From contig NZ_JANIIC010000050.1 in assembly GCF_024519315.1 (NCBI RefSeq), positions 28,077-92,076 on the forward strand: a stretch of 64,000 nt of DNA, written 5' to 3'. How positions within the stretch are numbered: position 1 is the first letter of the stretch; each line of letters starts with the position of its first letter. Made by a program: the position numbers and the translations under genes. Source of the stretch: Streptomyces malaysiensis subsp. samsunensis. Lineage in GTDB: Bacteria; Actinomycetota; Actinomycetes; Streptomycetales; Streptomycetaceae. This document shows positions 44,356-53,717 of this stretch, piece after piece. A model generated the notes under the pieces. The model did not search any database. It saw only the letters and a list, made by a program, of their open reading frames with translations, and was not told the DNA's origin.

Positions 44356-45030
44356 TCAGTCGAGCCATACGACAATGCCGGTCAGATCGCTCAGCACCGC
44401 CGCGACACCGGCGCGGACGGCACGGGCGGCGCGTTCGGGCGTGAAGGTGGCCGGATCGTACGACGAGGACATGCCGAGGCCCTCGCCGCGGAACGACGCG
44501 CCGGTCCAGTCGGCGGCGGTGACGTTCTCCGTCGGCTCCGCCAACTCCGCCCCGACCACGAGGAACTGCTGGTCGAGGTGGCTGGCCGTGACCAGGGCCA
44601 GGGGGTCGACGAGGTCGTTGCCGACGCTGATGACGAGGTCGGGCGACAGGTCGATGGCCTCGCTGATGCGCGGTATGAAGTCGGTCGGCTTCGTGGCCGT
44701 GATGGTCTTGAGACTGACGTGTTCCTCGTCGGCCCACTTCGTCACGGCGCTCGCCAGCGTCCTGGTCCGGGCGTCCTTCCCCGCGGTGAGCAGCACCACG
44801 CGGTAGCCCTTCGACGGGCGCAGTCCGTCCCAGGAGCCGGGGCGCGGTGTGATCGTCCCTTCCGGGGCGGGCGGTGCGGTCGGATCGAAGAACCCCGGAC
44901 CGAGGGCGCCGATGGCGGTGGGCTTCGGGCGCGGCCGGGACCAGTCGTCGGCGGAGCTGCATCCACTGACCAGGAGGGCGGTCACGACTGCCGCGGCCGG
45001 CAGCCCGACGGGCAGGAGCCGAGGGGGCAT
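44356..45030 (-). CDS. BMP-like lipoprotein
   Basis: A 224-residue lipoprotein: signal LPAAAVVTALLVSGC gives lipid-modified Cys near residue 24. After a Pro-rich linker, RVVLLTAGKDARTRTLASAVTKWADEEHVSL, PDLVISVGNDLVDPLALVTASHLDQQFLVVG and AAVLSDLTGIVVWLD resemble the Rossmann-like fold of basic membrane protein/periplasmic binding families. No transporter genes are adjacent, so ligand and role are unknown. ATG 45030 is chosen since it begins the lipoprotein signal. Confidence 0.7.
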   Translation of the reverse strand: MPPRLLPVGLPAAAVVTALLVSGCSSADDWSRPRPKPTAIGALGPGFFDPTAPPAPEGTITPRPGSWDGLRPSKGYRVVLLTAGKDARTRTLASAVTKWADEEHVSLKTITATKPTDFIPRISEAIDLSPDLVISVGNDLVDPLALVTASHLDQQFLVVGAELAEPTENVTAADWTGASFRGEGLGMSSSYDPATFTPERAARAVRAGVAAVLSDLTGIVVWLD

Positions 45031-45214
45031 GGGGGTTCGTCCTTCGGTGAGCGGCGGAGAGCGGCGGGGCACGTGCCTACTTCCTACCTCACGACGAGCG
45101 GCTTTCGGGCATGGGGCCGTAGTGGTCGCGGCGGGTTCGGTGCCGGTTCGTGCGCGAGCCGCCGTTCGTTCACCCGGACCCAGCAGATTCCGTGCGGCAA
45201 GGAAAAGGAGTCGC

Positions 45215-46420
45215 ATGTTTTCCGCCACCCGACATCGCGTCCATGCCACGCTCGCCGCCGCGGTCGTGGCGGTCCTGCTCAGTGCCGCGCCCGCTCCCGC
45301 CCATGGGTTCACCTCGACCGTGTACGCCGACCTCACCTCGCGCGAGGCCGGGCACGTCCGCACCGAACTCGGGCTCGAGTACGACCTGCTCGTCGTGTCC
45401 GCCGCGGACCACGAGAAGGACGACGCGCTCTTCCAGGCGGGCGACGCGGCCTTCGAAGACGGTGACACGGCCCGGCAGGCCGCGGCGCTCGACGCCCACG
45501 CCGACTCGGTCGTCGCCTACGTGGCCGACCGCTTCCGCGTCACGGCCGGGGGCCGGGGGTGCACCCCGGTACGGGACGGCGACTTCACCATCGAGCGGCG
45601 CGAGGGTGTGCCGTACGCGCTGCTGGTCCTCGACTACCGGTGTCCCGGGGCCGCTGACGCGCACGAGGTGCGCAGCGGTCTGTTCGCGGACTCCGAGGGC
45701 TATGTGCGGGACACCAAGACGATCGTCACCTACGACCTCGACCTGAGGACCGGAAGCACCGCTCTCGACGCCGAGCACAGGTCGTTCTCCACCCGGCAAT
45801 CCTGGGCCGAGCGGTTCTGGCAGTTCTTCCGGCTCGGCGCCGAGCACCTGCTCACCGGCATCGACCACATCCTGTTCCTGCTGGCGCTCGTCGTGGGGTC
45901 ACGCCGGCTGCGTGAGATCGTGCTGGCGGCGACGACCTTCACGCTGGCCCACTCGGTGACCTTCCTCCTGGCCGCCATCGGCCTCGTGCGGGCGCCCGCA
46001 TCGCTCGTCGAGCCGGTCATCGCGCTCTCGATCGCGCTCGTCGCGGGCTGGCATCTGTCGCGGATCTGGCGACGTGGGTCGCACGCCACAGATCTTGAGA
46101 CGGGCGATCGCGGTCGCCTCGGCCTGGACCGCGCGGGCTCGACGCGGCTCGCGGTGGTCTTCTGCTTCGGTCTGGTGCACGGGCTCGGCTTCGCGTCGGC
46201 GCTGGGGATCGACCAGGCATGGTCGTGGACGCTCCTGTGGTCACTCCTCGTCTTCAACATGGGCATCGAAGCGGTCCAGTTGGCGATCATCGCCCTCGTC
46301 TTCCCGGTGCTCGCACTGCTGCGCCGCCGTCAGCCGGTCGCGGGACTGTGGGTGACCGGGGTGATCGCGGCGGGGGTGGCTCTGATGGGGCTGGTGTGGT
46401 TCGTGCAGCGCGTTCTCTGA
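45215..46420 (+). CDS. HupE/UreJ-family membrane protein with extracytoplasmic domain
   Basis: A 401-residue protein: signal peptide (ATLAAAVVAVLLSAAPAPAHG), an exported domain of about 190 residues, then a six- to seven-helix HupE/UreJ_2 region. Conserved histidines and acids appear in GAEHLLTGIDHILFLLAL, TFTLAHSVTFLL and GLVHGLGFASAL, typical of this family, some of which carry nickel or cobalt. No hydrogenase or urease genes are nearby, so the transported ion is uncertain. AAAGGAG lies seven bases upstream of the ATG. Confidence 0.87.
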   Translation: MFSATRHRVHATLAAAVVAVLLSAAPAPAHGFTSTVYADLTSREAGHVRTELGLEYDLLVVSAADHEKDDALFQAGDAAFEDGDTARQAAALDAHADSVVAYVADRFRVTAGGRGCTPVRDGDFTIERREGVPYALLVLDYRCPGAADAHEVRSGLFADSEGYVRDTKTIVTYDLDLRTGSTALDAEHRSFSTRQSWAERFWQFFRLGAEHLLTGIDHILFLLALVVGSRRLREIVLAATTFTLAHSVTFLLAAIGLVRAPASLVEPVIALSIALVAGWHLSRIWRRGSHATDLETGDRGRLGLDRAGSTRLAVVFCFGLVHGLGFASALGIDQAWSWTLLWSLLVFNMGIEAVQLAIIALVFPVLALLRRRQPVAGLWVTGVIAAGVALMGLVWFVQRVL

Positions 46421-46422
46421 TC

Positions 46423-46495
46423 CGGTGGAACCGGCTGAGCCGCGGAACCCGCGGAACCGGTTGAGCCCGCGAAACCCGTGGAGCCCGCGGAGCGC
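46423..46495. repeat. Degenerate 9-bp tandem repeat (CGCGGAACC-like)
   Basis: About eight imperfect 9-base units (for example CGCGGAACC, CGCGAAACC, CGTGGAGCC) follow the HupE-type stop codon. The period is regular although bases vary. No function seen; it could fold locally and end transcription. Confidence 0.5.
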
Positions 46496-46638
46496 TCGCC
46501 GCCCTCGGACAGCGTGGCGACAGGACACTTTCCGGCAAGTGCAAGTGTTCGCTCGTTCCCCGTTCACCTTGATGACAGAGACCCCCGCGACCTTTACCCC
46601 GTTCCCACCCCCCGCTGTACTCGAAAGAACGGAAGCCG

Positions 46639-48180
46639 ATGAAGCTCCCCAAGGGGACACAGAGAAACAGACCCGTGCGACGCCGGGTGGCCACGGGCGC
46701 CACCGCGGTGGCCGTGGGCGCCGCGATGATGCTCGGCAGCCCTCTGACGACCACCGCGCACGCCGACGGTGCCACGACGGCCACCGGCATCGTCCTCGGT
46801 GTGGGCGCCGGCGAATCGCAGCGCGTTGTGTCCTGGTACACCTCGGCTGACACCCCGCAGGTGGTCCAGGTCGCGCCGACCTCTCAGGTCCGGGGCGGCC
46901 AGTTCCCCAAGAACTCCGCCACCTTCTCCGCCACCGTCGCCGCGAACAGCGTCAGCGGCGGCTACAACGCGCACGCCACGATCGACAGCCTGCGCAAGAA
47001 CACCACGTACTCCTACCGCGTCGGCACCCAGGGCAGCTGGTCCCCGACGTACTCCTTCAAGACCCAGGATTTCAGGGGCAACTTCGACTTCCTGTTCTAC
47101 GGCGACCCGCAGATCGGCTCGTCCGGCGACGTGGCGAGGGACGGGGCCGGCTGGAAGGACACCCTGGACGTGTCCCTCGCCGCCAACCCGAAGGCCGAGC
47201 TGCTGGTCTCGGGCGGTGACCAGGTCGATTCCGCCAACACCGAGTCGCAGTGGAACGCCTTCCTCGGTCCCGACAAGCTGCGCCAGTACCCGTGGGCCGC
47301 CACCATCGGCAACCACGACGTCGGTGGCAAGGCGTACGACCAGCACTTCTGGACGCCGAACACCGACCGCTCCGCCGCGTACTACAAGGGCGACCCGGCG
47401 ACCCAGTCGGGCGGCGACTACTGGTACACGTACAAGGGCGTGCTGTTCATCGACATCAACAGCAACGCCTACGCCAACGGTGCCGACGAGGCCCACCTCG
47501 GCTACATCAGCGACGTCGTCGAGAAGCACGGCCGCGACGCCAAGTACACGGTGCTCGTGTACCACCACTCGATCTACTCGCCGGCCGACCACGCGAACGA
47601 CTCCGACAACCAGAAGCGTCGTCAGGACTTCCCGGCCGCGTTCTCGAAGCTGGGCGTCGACCTGGTCCTCCAGGGCCACGACCACAGCTACTCCCGCAGC
47701 TACGTGATCAAGAACGGCAAGAAGGCGGACCCGGCCGAGAAGCCGGGTGCCGACCAGGTGGCCCAGGGGCCGGGCGGCGTCATCTACGTGACGGCGAACT
47801 CCGCGTCGGGTTCGAAGTACTACGACCTCACCGCTCCCGACCCGGCCCAGGACCCGGCCTACGGCCCTGACCCGCTCAACCCCAAGAGCCACTGGGCCAA
47901 CTCGGTCGAGAACCAGGAGCACGTTCGCACCTATGTGAAGGTCCAGGTGCGCAACAACAAGCTCGTCGTCGAGAACCTCCGCAGCGGCACCTGCGCCGCC
48001 CCCAACGCCGCCGTGGAGCTGGGCAAGGTGTCGTGGTGCGGCCCGGACGACGGCGCCGACACCGCTCCCCCGGTCGGCTCCGTCGTCGACAAGGTGGTGG
48101 TCCACCCGTACCGCGGCAAGGCGACCGCCGAGTCGGCCGACGCCACCTCCGCCCCGACCGGGTCCGACTGGCTCCAGTAG
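46639..48180 (+). CDS. Secreted purple acid phosphatase-like metallophosphoesterase
   Basis: Exported phosphatase of 513 residues. A Tat-type signal (RRRVATGATAVAVGAAMMLGS, cleavage near AHA-DG) precedes an Fn3-like N-terminal domain (GESQRVVSWYTSADTPQVVQV). The metallophosphoesterase domain has the five motifs: FYGDPQIG, GGDQVD, TIGNHDV, LVYHHSIYS and QGHDHSYSRSY, giving the dinuclear metal site. A GTTCACC element about 75 bases upstream (46562-46568) resembles part of a PHO box, fitting phosphate-starvation control, but no clean 11-base direct repeat is seen. A strong terminator follows. Confidence 0.9.
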   Translation: MKLPKGTQRNRPVRRRVATGATAVAVGAAMMLGSPLTTTAHADGATTATGIVLGVGAGESQRVVSWYTSADTPQVVQVAPTSQVRGGQFPKNSATFSATVAANSVSGGYNAHATIDSLRKNTTYSYRVGTQGSWSPTYSFKTQDFRGNFDFLFYGDPQIGSSGDVARDGAGWKDTLDVSLAANPKAELLVSGGDQVDSANTESQWNAFLGPDKLRQYPWAATIGNHDVGGKAYDQHFWTPNTDRSAAYYKGDPATQSGGDYWYTYKGVLFIDINSNAYANGADEAHLGYISDVVEKHGRDAKYTVLVYHHSIYSPADHANDSDNQKRRQDFPAAFSKLGVDLVLQGHDHSYSRSYVIKNGKKADPAEKPGADQVAQGPGGVIYVTANSASGSKYYDLTAPDPAQDPAYGPDPLNPKSHWANSVENQEHVRTYVKVQVRNNKLVVENLRSGTCAAPNAAVELGKVSWCGPDDGADTAPPVGSVVDKVVVHPYRGKATAESADATSAPTGSDWLQ

Positions 48181-48214
48181 CCATCCGAGGGTGGTGCGAT
48201 CCGCTCCACCCGAC

Positions 48215-48242
48215 GGGGTGGGCACCGCGAGGTGCCCACCCC
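48215..48242 (+). terminator. Perfect 12-bp stem terminator
   Basis: GGGGTGGGCACC pairs with GGTGCCCACCCC around a GCGA tetraloop, 35 bases after the phosphatase stop and before the next gene. It separates the two transcripts. Confidence 0.75.
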
Positions 48243-48288
48243 ACCGCACGTTCCGCCCACCGCCCCCGAACCGCCCGAGGATCATCAG

Positions 48289-49338
48289 ATGCGCCACTCG
48301 CCCACACCGCCGACGACCGCGGCAGGCCCAGCGGTCGGAGCCCTCGCCCGAGCCGCGCTCGTGGTGCTGCTCGCCGCGCTCGGCGTTCTCGGAGCGGTGG
48401 CCGGACCCGCGGCGGCCGCGGACGGCGATGCCTCCTGGACGGTCAGGACGGCCGCCAACGACTTCGGGACCGACCGGCGGAACTACGGCTACACCCTCAA
48501 CCCGGGCGCGCATATCGAGGACGGCCTCGTGGTCGCCAACCACGGCAGCACACCGCTCCACCTGGCCGTGTACACCGCCGACGGGTTCACCACCGGGGCG
48601 GGCAAGCTGGACCTGGTCCGAAACGGCGCCAAGTCGACGCGAGTGGGGGCGTGGGCCCGCCCGGACCGGCCCGATGTGACGGTACGGCCCGGCCAGTCGG
48701 CCGAGGTGCCGTTCACGCTCACCGTGGCCGACAACGCCGAACCCGGCGACTACATGGGCGGCATCGTCACCTCGCTGACCCGGCCCGGACAGGCGGAGCA
48801 ACGTCTCGGCATCCGGATCCGGCTGCGCGTGGGTGGAGGGCTCGAACCGAGGCTGTCGGTGGAGGACCTGCGGGTGCGCTACGCGGGGACGTCCAACCCG
48901 CTCGGGAAGGGTGAGGCCACTGTCACCTACACGATCCGCAACACCGGCAACGCGATCCTCTCCACCCGTCAAGCGGTCTCCTTGTCCGGCCCCTTCGGAC
49001 GCCCGCACACCGACGCGGGGAAGATCGACGACTCACCCCAGTTGCTCCCGGGCGACACCTGGAAGGTCTCCGTTCCCGTACGGGGAGTCGCTCCCGCGCT
49101 GAGGACGACGGGGAGGGTCACCCTCACCCCGCTGCTCACCGACGCGTCGGGCTCGATCGCCCCGCTCGCCACCGTCGGGACCACGGCACACGCCTGGACC
49201 ATTCCCTGGGTGTCCCTCCTTCTCCTCCTCGTTGTTCTGTGCGGGGTGCTCTTCGGTATCCGGTGGGCGTTCCGGCTCCGACGCGGGCGCCGCGGAGACC
49301 GGCGTCGCGAGGACATGGGCACCAAGGAGCTCGTCTGA
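48289..49338 (+). CDS. DUF916/WxL-interacting-type surface protein
   Basis: A 349-residue membrane-anchored protein. Signal region ALARAALVVLLAALGVLGAVAGPAAAA, then two immunoglobulin-like domains: NYGYTLNPGAHIEDGLVVANHGSTPLHLAVYTADGF and VTVRPGQSAEVPFTLTVADNAEPGDYMGGIV, matching DUF916 (peptidoglycan-binding part of WxL partner proteins). A membrane helix (IPWVSLLLLLVVLCGVLFGI) and an arginine-rich cytosolic tail close it. ATG 48289 is chosen since GAGGATC precedes it. It probably sits at the cell surface; no WxL protein is nearby. Confidence 0.78.
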   Translation: MRHSPTPPTTAAGPAVGALARAALVVLLAALGVLGAVAGPAAAADGDASWTVRTAANDFGTDRRNYGYTLNPGAHIEDGLVVANHGSTPLHLAVYTADGFTTGAGKLDLVRNGAKSTRVGAWARPDRPDVTVRPGQSAEVPFTLTVADNAEPGDYMGGIVTSLTRPGQAEQRLGIRIRLRVGGGLEPRLSVEDLRVRYAGTSNPLGKGEATVTYTIRNTGNAILSTRQAVSLSGPFGRPHTDAGKIDDSPQLLPGDTWKVSVPVRGVAPALRTTGRVTLTPLLTDASGSIAPLATVGTTAHAWTIPWVSLLLLLVVLCGVLFGIRWAFRLRRGRRGDRRREDMGTKELV

Positions 49339-49361
49339 ATGCCGCTTCGTACGCCGTTCGT

Positions 49362-50897
49362 CTAGTCGGCCAGTCGCTGACGGCGCAGCAGGAACCACGC
49401 CGCCACCGCGGTCGCCAGGAGTACACCCGCACCGACGCCGGCCGCGATCCGCAGGCCGCCGACGAACGCGTCCCGGGCCGTGGCCAGCAAGGCCGTGCCC
49501 GCCTCGGGCGGCAGCCCGGCGGCCGCCTCGACGGCGCCGCCGATCGAGTCGTCCGCCCTCTCGGCCACCGGGCCCGGCACCCCCACCGGCGGGGTGAAGC
49601 CGCGGTAGACACCGGTCACGATGGAGCCGAGCACGGCGATGCCGAGGGCCGCGCCCAGTTCGTACGCGGTCTCCGATACCGCGGACGCCGCTCCCGCCTG
49701 GTTCTTGGGCACGGTGGAGAGGATCACGTCGGCGGTGACGGTGAACGCGAGGCCCGCGCCGACACCGACCACCAGCAGCACGGCTCCGAGGAGCGGGTAA
49801 CCGGTATCGATGCGCAGCCAGAGGAGCGCGGCGAGGGCGAGCCCGATCGCCGCCAGACCGCCCGAGACCACCGCCCGCACGGAGAAGCGGTGGGCGGCGC
49901 GTCCCGCCAGCAGCCCCGCCACCACGGCTCCGGCCGCGGTGGGGAGCTCGGCGAGTCCCGCCTCCAGCGGGTCCCGGCCCTGCACGAGTTGCAGGTACTG
50001 CGACAGGAAGAAGACCAGCCCGGAGAGGCCGAGGACGGTGAACAGGTCGGCCAGGACCGCACCCGAGAAGCCCCGGTGCTGGAAGAGCCGCATGTCCAGC
50101 AGTGGGGCGGGGAGCGTCAGCTGCCGCCGTACGAACCACCCCAGGGCCAGCGCCCCGACCGCGCCGGTGGCCGCGATGTCCCCGCGCATTCCGTACGCCG
50201 CGGTCTCCTTGACCGCGTAGACGACGCCGACCATGCCGACGAGGGAGAGCAGCACGCTGGGCAGGTCCAACGGGCCGGGCGCCGGGTCCCGCGACTCGGG
50301 GAGCAGCTTCGCCCCGACGACCACGAGGAGCACCATGACGGGAAGGTTGATCAGGAAGACCGAGCCCCACCAGAAGTGTTCGAGCAGGAAGCCGCCGAGG
50401 ACCGGGCCGACGGCCATGCCCGCCGATGCCGTCGCACCCCAGATGCCGACGGCGAAGCTGCGCTCGCGGGGGTCCTGGAAGAGATTGCGGATGAGGGCGA
50501 GGGTGGAGGGCATCAGGGTCGCGCCCGCGATACCGAGCAGCGCCCGCGCGCCGATCATCATCTCCGCACTCTGCGCGTACGCCGTCAGCGCGGACACGGC
50601 GCCGAACGCAACCGAGCCGCCGAGCAGCAGCTTCTTGCGGCCGATACGGTCGCCGAGGCCGCCCATGGAGACCAGCAGGCCCGCGATGACGAAGGAGTAT
50701 ATGTCGCCGATCCACAGCAGCTGGGTGCTGGAGGGCCCGAGATCCTCGCTCAGGAACGGGGTGGCCAGCCCCAGGACGGTCGAGTCGACGGCGACCAGGA
50801 GGACGGCGAGGACGAGCACGGCGAGCGCCAGCCAGCGGCCGGACCGCGGGTACGCCTCCGCGCGCTCTTCGCCGACCTCGACGGGGCTCCCGCTCAT
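49362..50897 (-). CDS. MFS multidrug efflux transporter (DHA2, 14-helix type)
   Basis: A 511-residue proton-driven exporter. Motif C-like and DHA2 signatures are LLVAVDSTVLGLATPFL, GGLGDRIGRKKLLLGG (motif A), GIAGATLMPSTLALIRN and GPVLGGFLLEHFWWGSVFLINLP. The overall pattern is that of SmvA/EmrB-like pumps of Streptomyces. The start overlaps the preceding TetR stop by four bases (ATGA), so they are one operon. It lies between the phosphatase region and the polyketide cluster and could export its product, though its own TetR suggests independent induction. Confidence 0.9.
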   Translation of the reverse strand: MSGSPVEVGEERAEAYPRSGRWLALAVLVLAVLLVAVDSTVLGLATPFLSEDLGPSSTQLLWIGDIYSFVIAGLLVSMGGLGDRIGRKKLLLGGSVAFGAVSALTAYAQSAEMMIGARALLGIAGATLMPSTLALIRNLFQDPRERSFAVGIWGATASAGMAVGPVLGGFLLEHFWWGSVFLINLPVMVLLVVVGAKLLPESRDPAPGPLDLPSVLLSLVGMVGVVYAVKETAAYGMRGDIAATGAVGALALGWFVRRQLTLPAPLLDMRLFQHRGFSGAVLADLFTVLGLSGLVFFLSQYLQLVQGRDPLEAGLAELPTAAGAVVAGLLAGRAAHRFSVRAVVSGGLAAIGLALAALLWLRIDTGYPLLGAVLLVVGVGAGLAFTVTADVILSTVPKNQAGAASAVSETAYELGAALGIAVLGSIVTGVYRGFTPPVGVPGPVAERADDSIGGAVEAAAGLPPEAGTALLATARDAFVGGLRIAAGVGAGVLLATAVAAWFLLRRQRLAD

Positions 50898-51448
50898 GCG
50901 TCCCCGCTCCTCCGCAGCGCGCCGCCGAGCAGCAGCTCCAGCACCATGTACTCCATGTCCTTGGCGGCGAGCCGCCCGTCGTGGACGCTCCACGCGGCCG
51001 ACGCCACCAGCCCGTACAGGGCCTCCGTCAGCCACACGGGTGTCAGGTCGATACGGAGGTTCCCCTGCTCCTGGCCGCGCCGGAAGAGCGCGGTCAGGCG
51101 GGCGTCGAGCCGCGCCCAGCCCGCGTTGACCTCCTCGCCCTCGAAGAGCTGGCTCTCGCTGTAGAGAAAGGCGAGGAAGCCGGAGACCGGCTGAAGGGCC
51201 GCCACGAGCCGGCGCAGTGCCTCGACCGCGTCGCCCTCCTCGATGCGGGCCGTGTCCAGTGCCGCCTCGAACCGCTCGATGCCCAGCTCCTCCAGCGCCC
51301 GGATGAGCGCGTCCCGCCCGGCGAAGTGCCGGTGGAGCGTGGCGCGGCTGATCCCCGCCGCCTTGGCGATGTCGTCCATCGAGGCAGTGGCCCTGCGGGT
51401 GAGCAGGGCGGCGGCTTCGTGCAACACATCGTTGCGATCAAGACTCAT
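50894..51448 (-). CDS. TetR-family repressor of the adjacent MFS pump
   Basis: A 184-residue regulator: LHEAAALLTRRATASMDDIAKAAGISRATLHRHFAGRDALIRAL forms the HTH domain (residues ~8-50), followed by a helical drug-binding domain. It precedes and overlaps the MFS gene, and a perfect 20-bp palindrome lies just upstream, so it probably represses its own operon until the pump substrate binds. ATG 51448 is chosen; nine further upstream codons overlap the operator region. Confidence 0.88.
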   Translation of the reverse strand: MSLDRNDVLHEAAALLTRRATASMDDIAKAAGISRATLHRHFAGRDALIRALEELGIERFEAALDTARIEEGDAVEALRRLVAALQPVSGFLAFLYSESQLFEGEEVNAGWARLDARLTALFRRGQEQGNLRIDLTPVWLTEALYGLVASAAWSVHDGRLAAKDMEYMVLELLLGGALRRSGDA

Positions 51449-51466
51449 GCGACAACCATAACTCGC

Positions 51467-51486
51467 ATGAGACAAATATGTCTCAT
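51467..51486. promoter_or_regulatory. Perfect 20-bp TetR operator
   Basis: ATGAGACA-AATA-TGTCTCAT has eight-base perfect arms, 19 bases before the TetR start and 30 bases from the fkbH-like stop. Size and position are typical of TetR autoregulation. Confidence 0.65.
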
Positions 51487-51515
51487 AGAGTTCACCTGGT
51501 CGATCGGCGCAGGTA

Positions 51516-52607
51516 TCAGGTCCTCGCCGCCGGCCCCTCGATGTCCTCGGCGATCACCGTCACCGTCGACGACGCGGGCTGCCGGGCCGGCTCCAGGTGG
51601 AGGCGTTCGGTGCCCTCGATCTCCGGGGCGTGAGTGATGGCGGACCGGCAGCCGCAGTCCTGCTCGGAGAAGCCGGCGAACCGGTAGGCGATCTCCATCA
51701 TCCGGTTGCGGTCGGTGCGGCGGAAGTCGGCCACCACGTGCACGCCGCCACGGGCCGCCTGGTCGCACAGCCAGTTCAGGATGGTGGCGCCGGCGCCCCA
51801 GCTGACCACTCGACAGGATGTGGCCAGCAGCTTCAGATGCCAGACCTCGGCCAGCTTCTCCAGCAACACGATGCCGACCGCGCCGTGCGTGCCGAACCGG
51901 TCGGACATGGTGACCACCAGCACCTCGTGGGCCGGGTCGGCGAGCAGAGCGCGTAGCGCGGCGTCCGAGTAGTGCACACCGGTGGCGTTCATCTGGCTGG
52001 TGCGCAGGGTCAGTTCCTCGACCCGGGTCAGCTCCTCCTCACCGGCCTTGCCGATGGTCATGACGAGTTGCAGGGAACGCAGGAAGTCCTCGTCCGGCCC
52101 GGCGTACTCGGTGCGCGCCGCGTCCCGCTCGAAGCCGGCACGGTACATCTCCCGGCGACGGCGGGAATCCACGGTGGAGGCGGGCGGGGAGAACTCCGGC
52201 AGGTCGGGGAGGGCCGACGCCTGCCCGGCATCGTAGGTCCGCACGTCGGGGAGGTGGTAGGTGACCTCGGCCCGCTCGGCGGGCTGGTCGTCGATGAAGG
52301 CGATGGTGGTGTGCGCGAAGTTGAGCCGTTCGGCGATCTCCCGGACGGAGTCGGACTTCGGCCCCCAGCCGATCCTGGGCAGCAGGAAGTACTCGGCCAC
52401 TCCCAGCGCCTCCAGCTTGGCCCAGGCGTGGTCGTGGTCGTTCTTGCTGGCGATCGACTGGAGGATGCCCCTGCGGTCCAGCTCCTCGATGACCTCGCGC
52501 AGTCCGTCGAAGAGCCTGACCTCGCCGTCCTCCAGGAGCGTCCCCTTCCACAGGGTGTTGTCGAGGTCCCACACCACGCACTTGACGATGGTGACCTGCC
52601 CGTCCAC
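51516..52607 (-). CDS. fkbH: FkbH-like glyceryl-ACP synthase (methoxymalonyl-ACP pathway)
   Basis: HAD-superfamily enzyme of 363 residues that takes 1,3-bisphosphoglycerate, removes phosphate and loads glycerate on the pathway ACP. The catalytic DxDxT motif is VVWDLDNTLWKGTLLEDGEV (residues ~11-30), with IASKNDHDHAWAKLEALGV, WGPKSDSVREIAERLNF and FIDDQPAERAEV following. The C-terminal part has acyltransferase-like blocks (MNATGVHYSDAALRALL, GTHGAVGIVLLEKL). It is the last gene of a five-gene minus-strand cassette, 12 bases after the acyl-CoA dehydrogenase gene. Symbol is by homology with FK520/geldanamycin cassettes. Confidence 0.93.
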   Translation of the reverse strand: MDGQVTIVKCVVWDLDNTLWKGTLLEDGEVRLFDGLREVIEELDRRGILQSIASKNDHDHAWAKLEALGVAEYFLLPRIGWGPKSDSVREIAERLNFAHTTIAFIDDQPAERAEVTYHLPDVRTYDAGQASALPDLPEFSPPASTVDSRRRREMYRAGFERDAARTEYAGPDEDFLRSLQLVMTIGKAGEEELTRVEELTLRTSQMNATGVHYSDAALRALLADPAHEVLVVTMSDRFGTHGAVGIVLLEKLAEVWHLKLLATSCRVVSWGAGATILNWLCDQAARGGVHVVADFRRTDRNRMMEIAYRFAGFSEQDCGCRSAITHAPEIEGTERLHLEPARQPASSTVTVIAEDIEGPAART

Positions 52608-52619
52608 CGGGTTCTCCTC

Positions 52620-53717
52620 TCAGCCCGAGACCGACAGCGCGTGCTGGGCCAGCATCAGCCGGCACAACTCATTGCTGCCCTCGATGATCTCCATCAACTT
52701 GGCGTCCCGATACGCCCGGGCCACCACATGTCCGTCCGACGCGCCCGCCGACGCGAGGACCTGAACGGCGGTGGCCGCGGCGGCCGCCGCCTGGGTGGCA
52801 CCGACGTGCTTGGCCAGCACCGCGGCGGTCACCATGTCCGGGGACCCCTCGTCCCAGCGGTGGCTTGCGTGCTCGCACACCCGGGTGGCGGTCTGCTCGG
52901 CCACCAGCAGATCGGCCAGGTGGCCGCCGATCAGCTGGTGCTGCGCGAGCGGCCGGCCGAACTGCTCGCGGGACTTGGCGTGGCGGGAGGCCGCCGCCAG
53001 GCAGGCCCGCAGAATGCCGACGCAGCCCCAGGCCACCGACATCCGGCCGTACGACAGTGCGGCGGTGACCAGCATGGTCAGTGCCGCACCGGCACCGCCC
53101 AGGACGTGACCGCGCGGCAGCCGCACCGAGTCGAGCCGGATGCCCGCGTGCCCGGCGGCCCGGCAGCCCATCGGGTCGGCTACCCGCTCGACGGTGACAC
53201 CGGGGGCATCGGCGGGCACCAGCACCGCCGCGGCGCCGTCGCCATAGCGGCCGAAGATGACCAGCAGGTGGGCGTAGTGCGCCGCGGTGACCCAGACCTT
53301 GCGGCCGTCCACCACCACGTCGTCGCCGTCCGGGCGGATCTCGGTGCTGATCGCCGACAGGTCGCTGCCCGCCTCGGGCTCGCTGAAGCCGACGGCGGCC
53401 AGCGTGCCGGAGGTCAGGCGCGGCAGGTGGTCGGCGCGCTGCTGGGCGCTGCCCAGCCGCTGGATGGTCCAGGCGGCCATGCCCTGCGAGGTCATGACGG
53501 ACCGCAGCGAACTGCACAGGCTGCCCACGTGTGCGGTGAACCGGCCGTTGTCCAGGCTGCTCAGCCCGAGTCCGCCGTATTGTTCCGGAAGCTCGCCGCA
53601 CAGCAGTCCGGCCTCGCCCAGCTTCCGCAGCGGCTCGGCGGGGATCAGGCCGGTCAGGTCCCAGGTGTCCGCGCGGTCTCCAACCAGCTCGCTGACCAGG
53701 GCCTCGCGGTCATTCAC
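52620..53717 (-). CDS. fkbI: FkbI-like acyl-ACP dehydrogenase (methoxymalonyl-ACP pathway)
   Basis: FAD-dependent enzyme of 365 residues that oxidises the C2 hydroxyl or C3 position of the glycerate-derived unit while on ACP. Family blocks are GLCGELPEQYGGLGLS-like LLCGELPEQYGGLGLSSLD, VGFSEPEAGSDLSAI, DGRKVWVTAAHYAHLLVIF, LAAASRHAKSREQFGRPLAQHQLI, ASAGASDGHVVARAYRDAKLMEIIEGSNEL. The start overlaps the ACP gene by eight bases. Order dehydrogenase-ACP-dehydrogenase matches known methoxymalonyl cassettes. Confidence 0.93.
   Translation of the reverse strand: MNDREALVSELVGDRADTWDLTGLIPAEPLRKLGEAGLLCGELPEQYGGLGLSSLDNGRFTAHVGSLCSSLRSVMTSQGMAAWTIQRLGSAQQRADHLPRLTSGTLAAVGFSEPEAGSDLSAISTEIRPDGDDVVVDGRKVWVTAAHYAHLLVIFGRYGDGAAAVLVPADAPGVTVERVADPMGCRAAGHAGIRLDSVRLPRGHVLGGAGAALTMLVTAALSYGRMSVAWGCVGILRACLAAASRHAKSREQFGRPLAQHQLIGGHLADLLVAEQTATRVCEHASHRWDEGSPDMVTAAVLAKHVGATQAAAAAATAVQVLASAGASDGHVVARAYRDAKLMEIIEGSNELCRLMLAQHALSVSG

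Noticed and set aside
46547..46568. A full PHO box before the purple acid phosphatase
   Set aside because: Only one good GTTCACC is present; the other GTTC elements are not at 11-base spacing.
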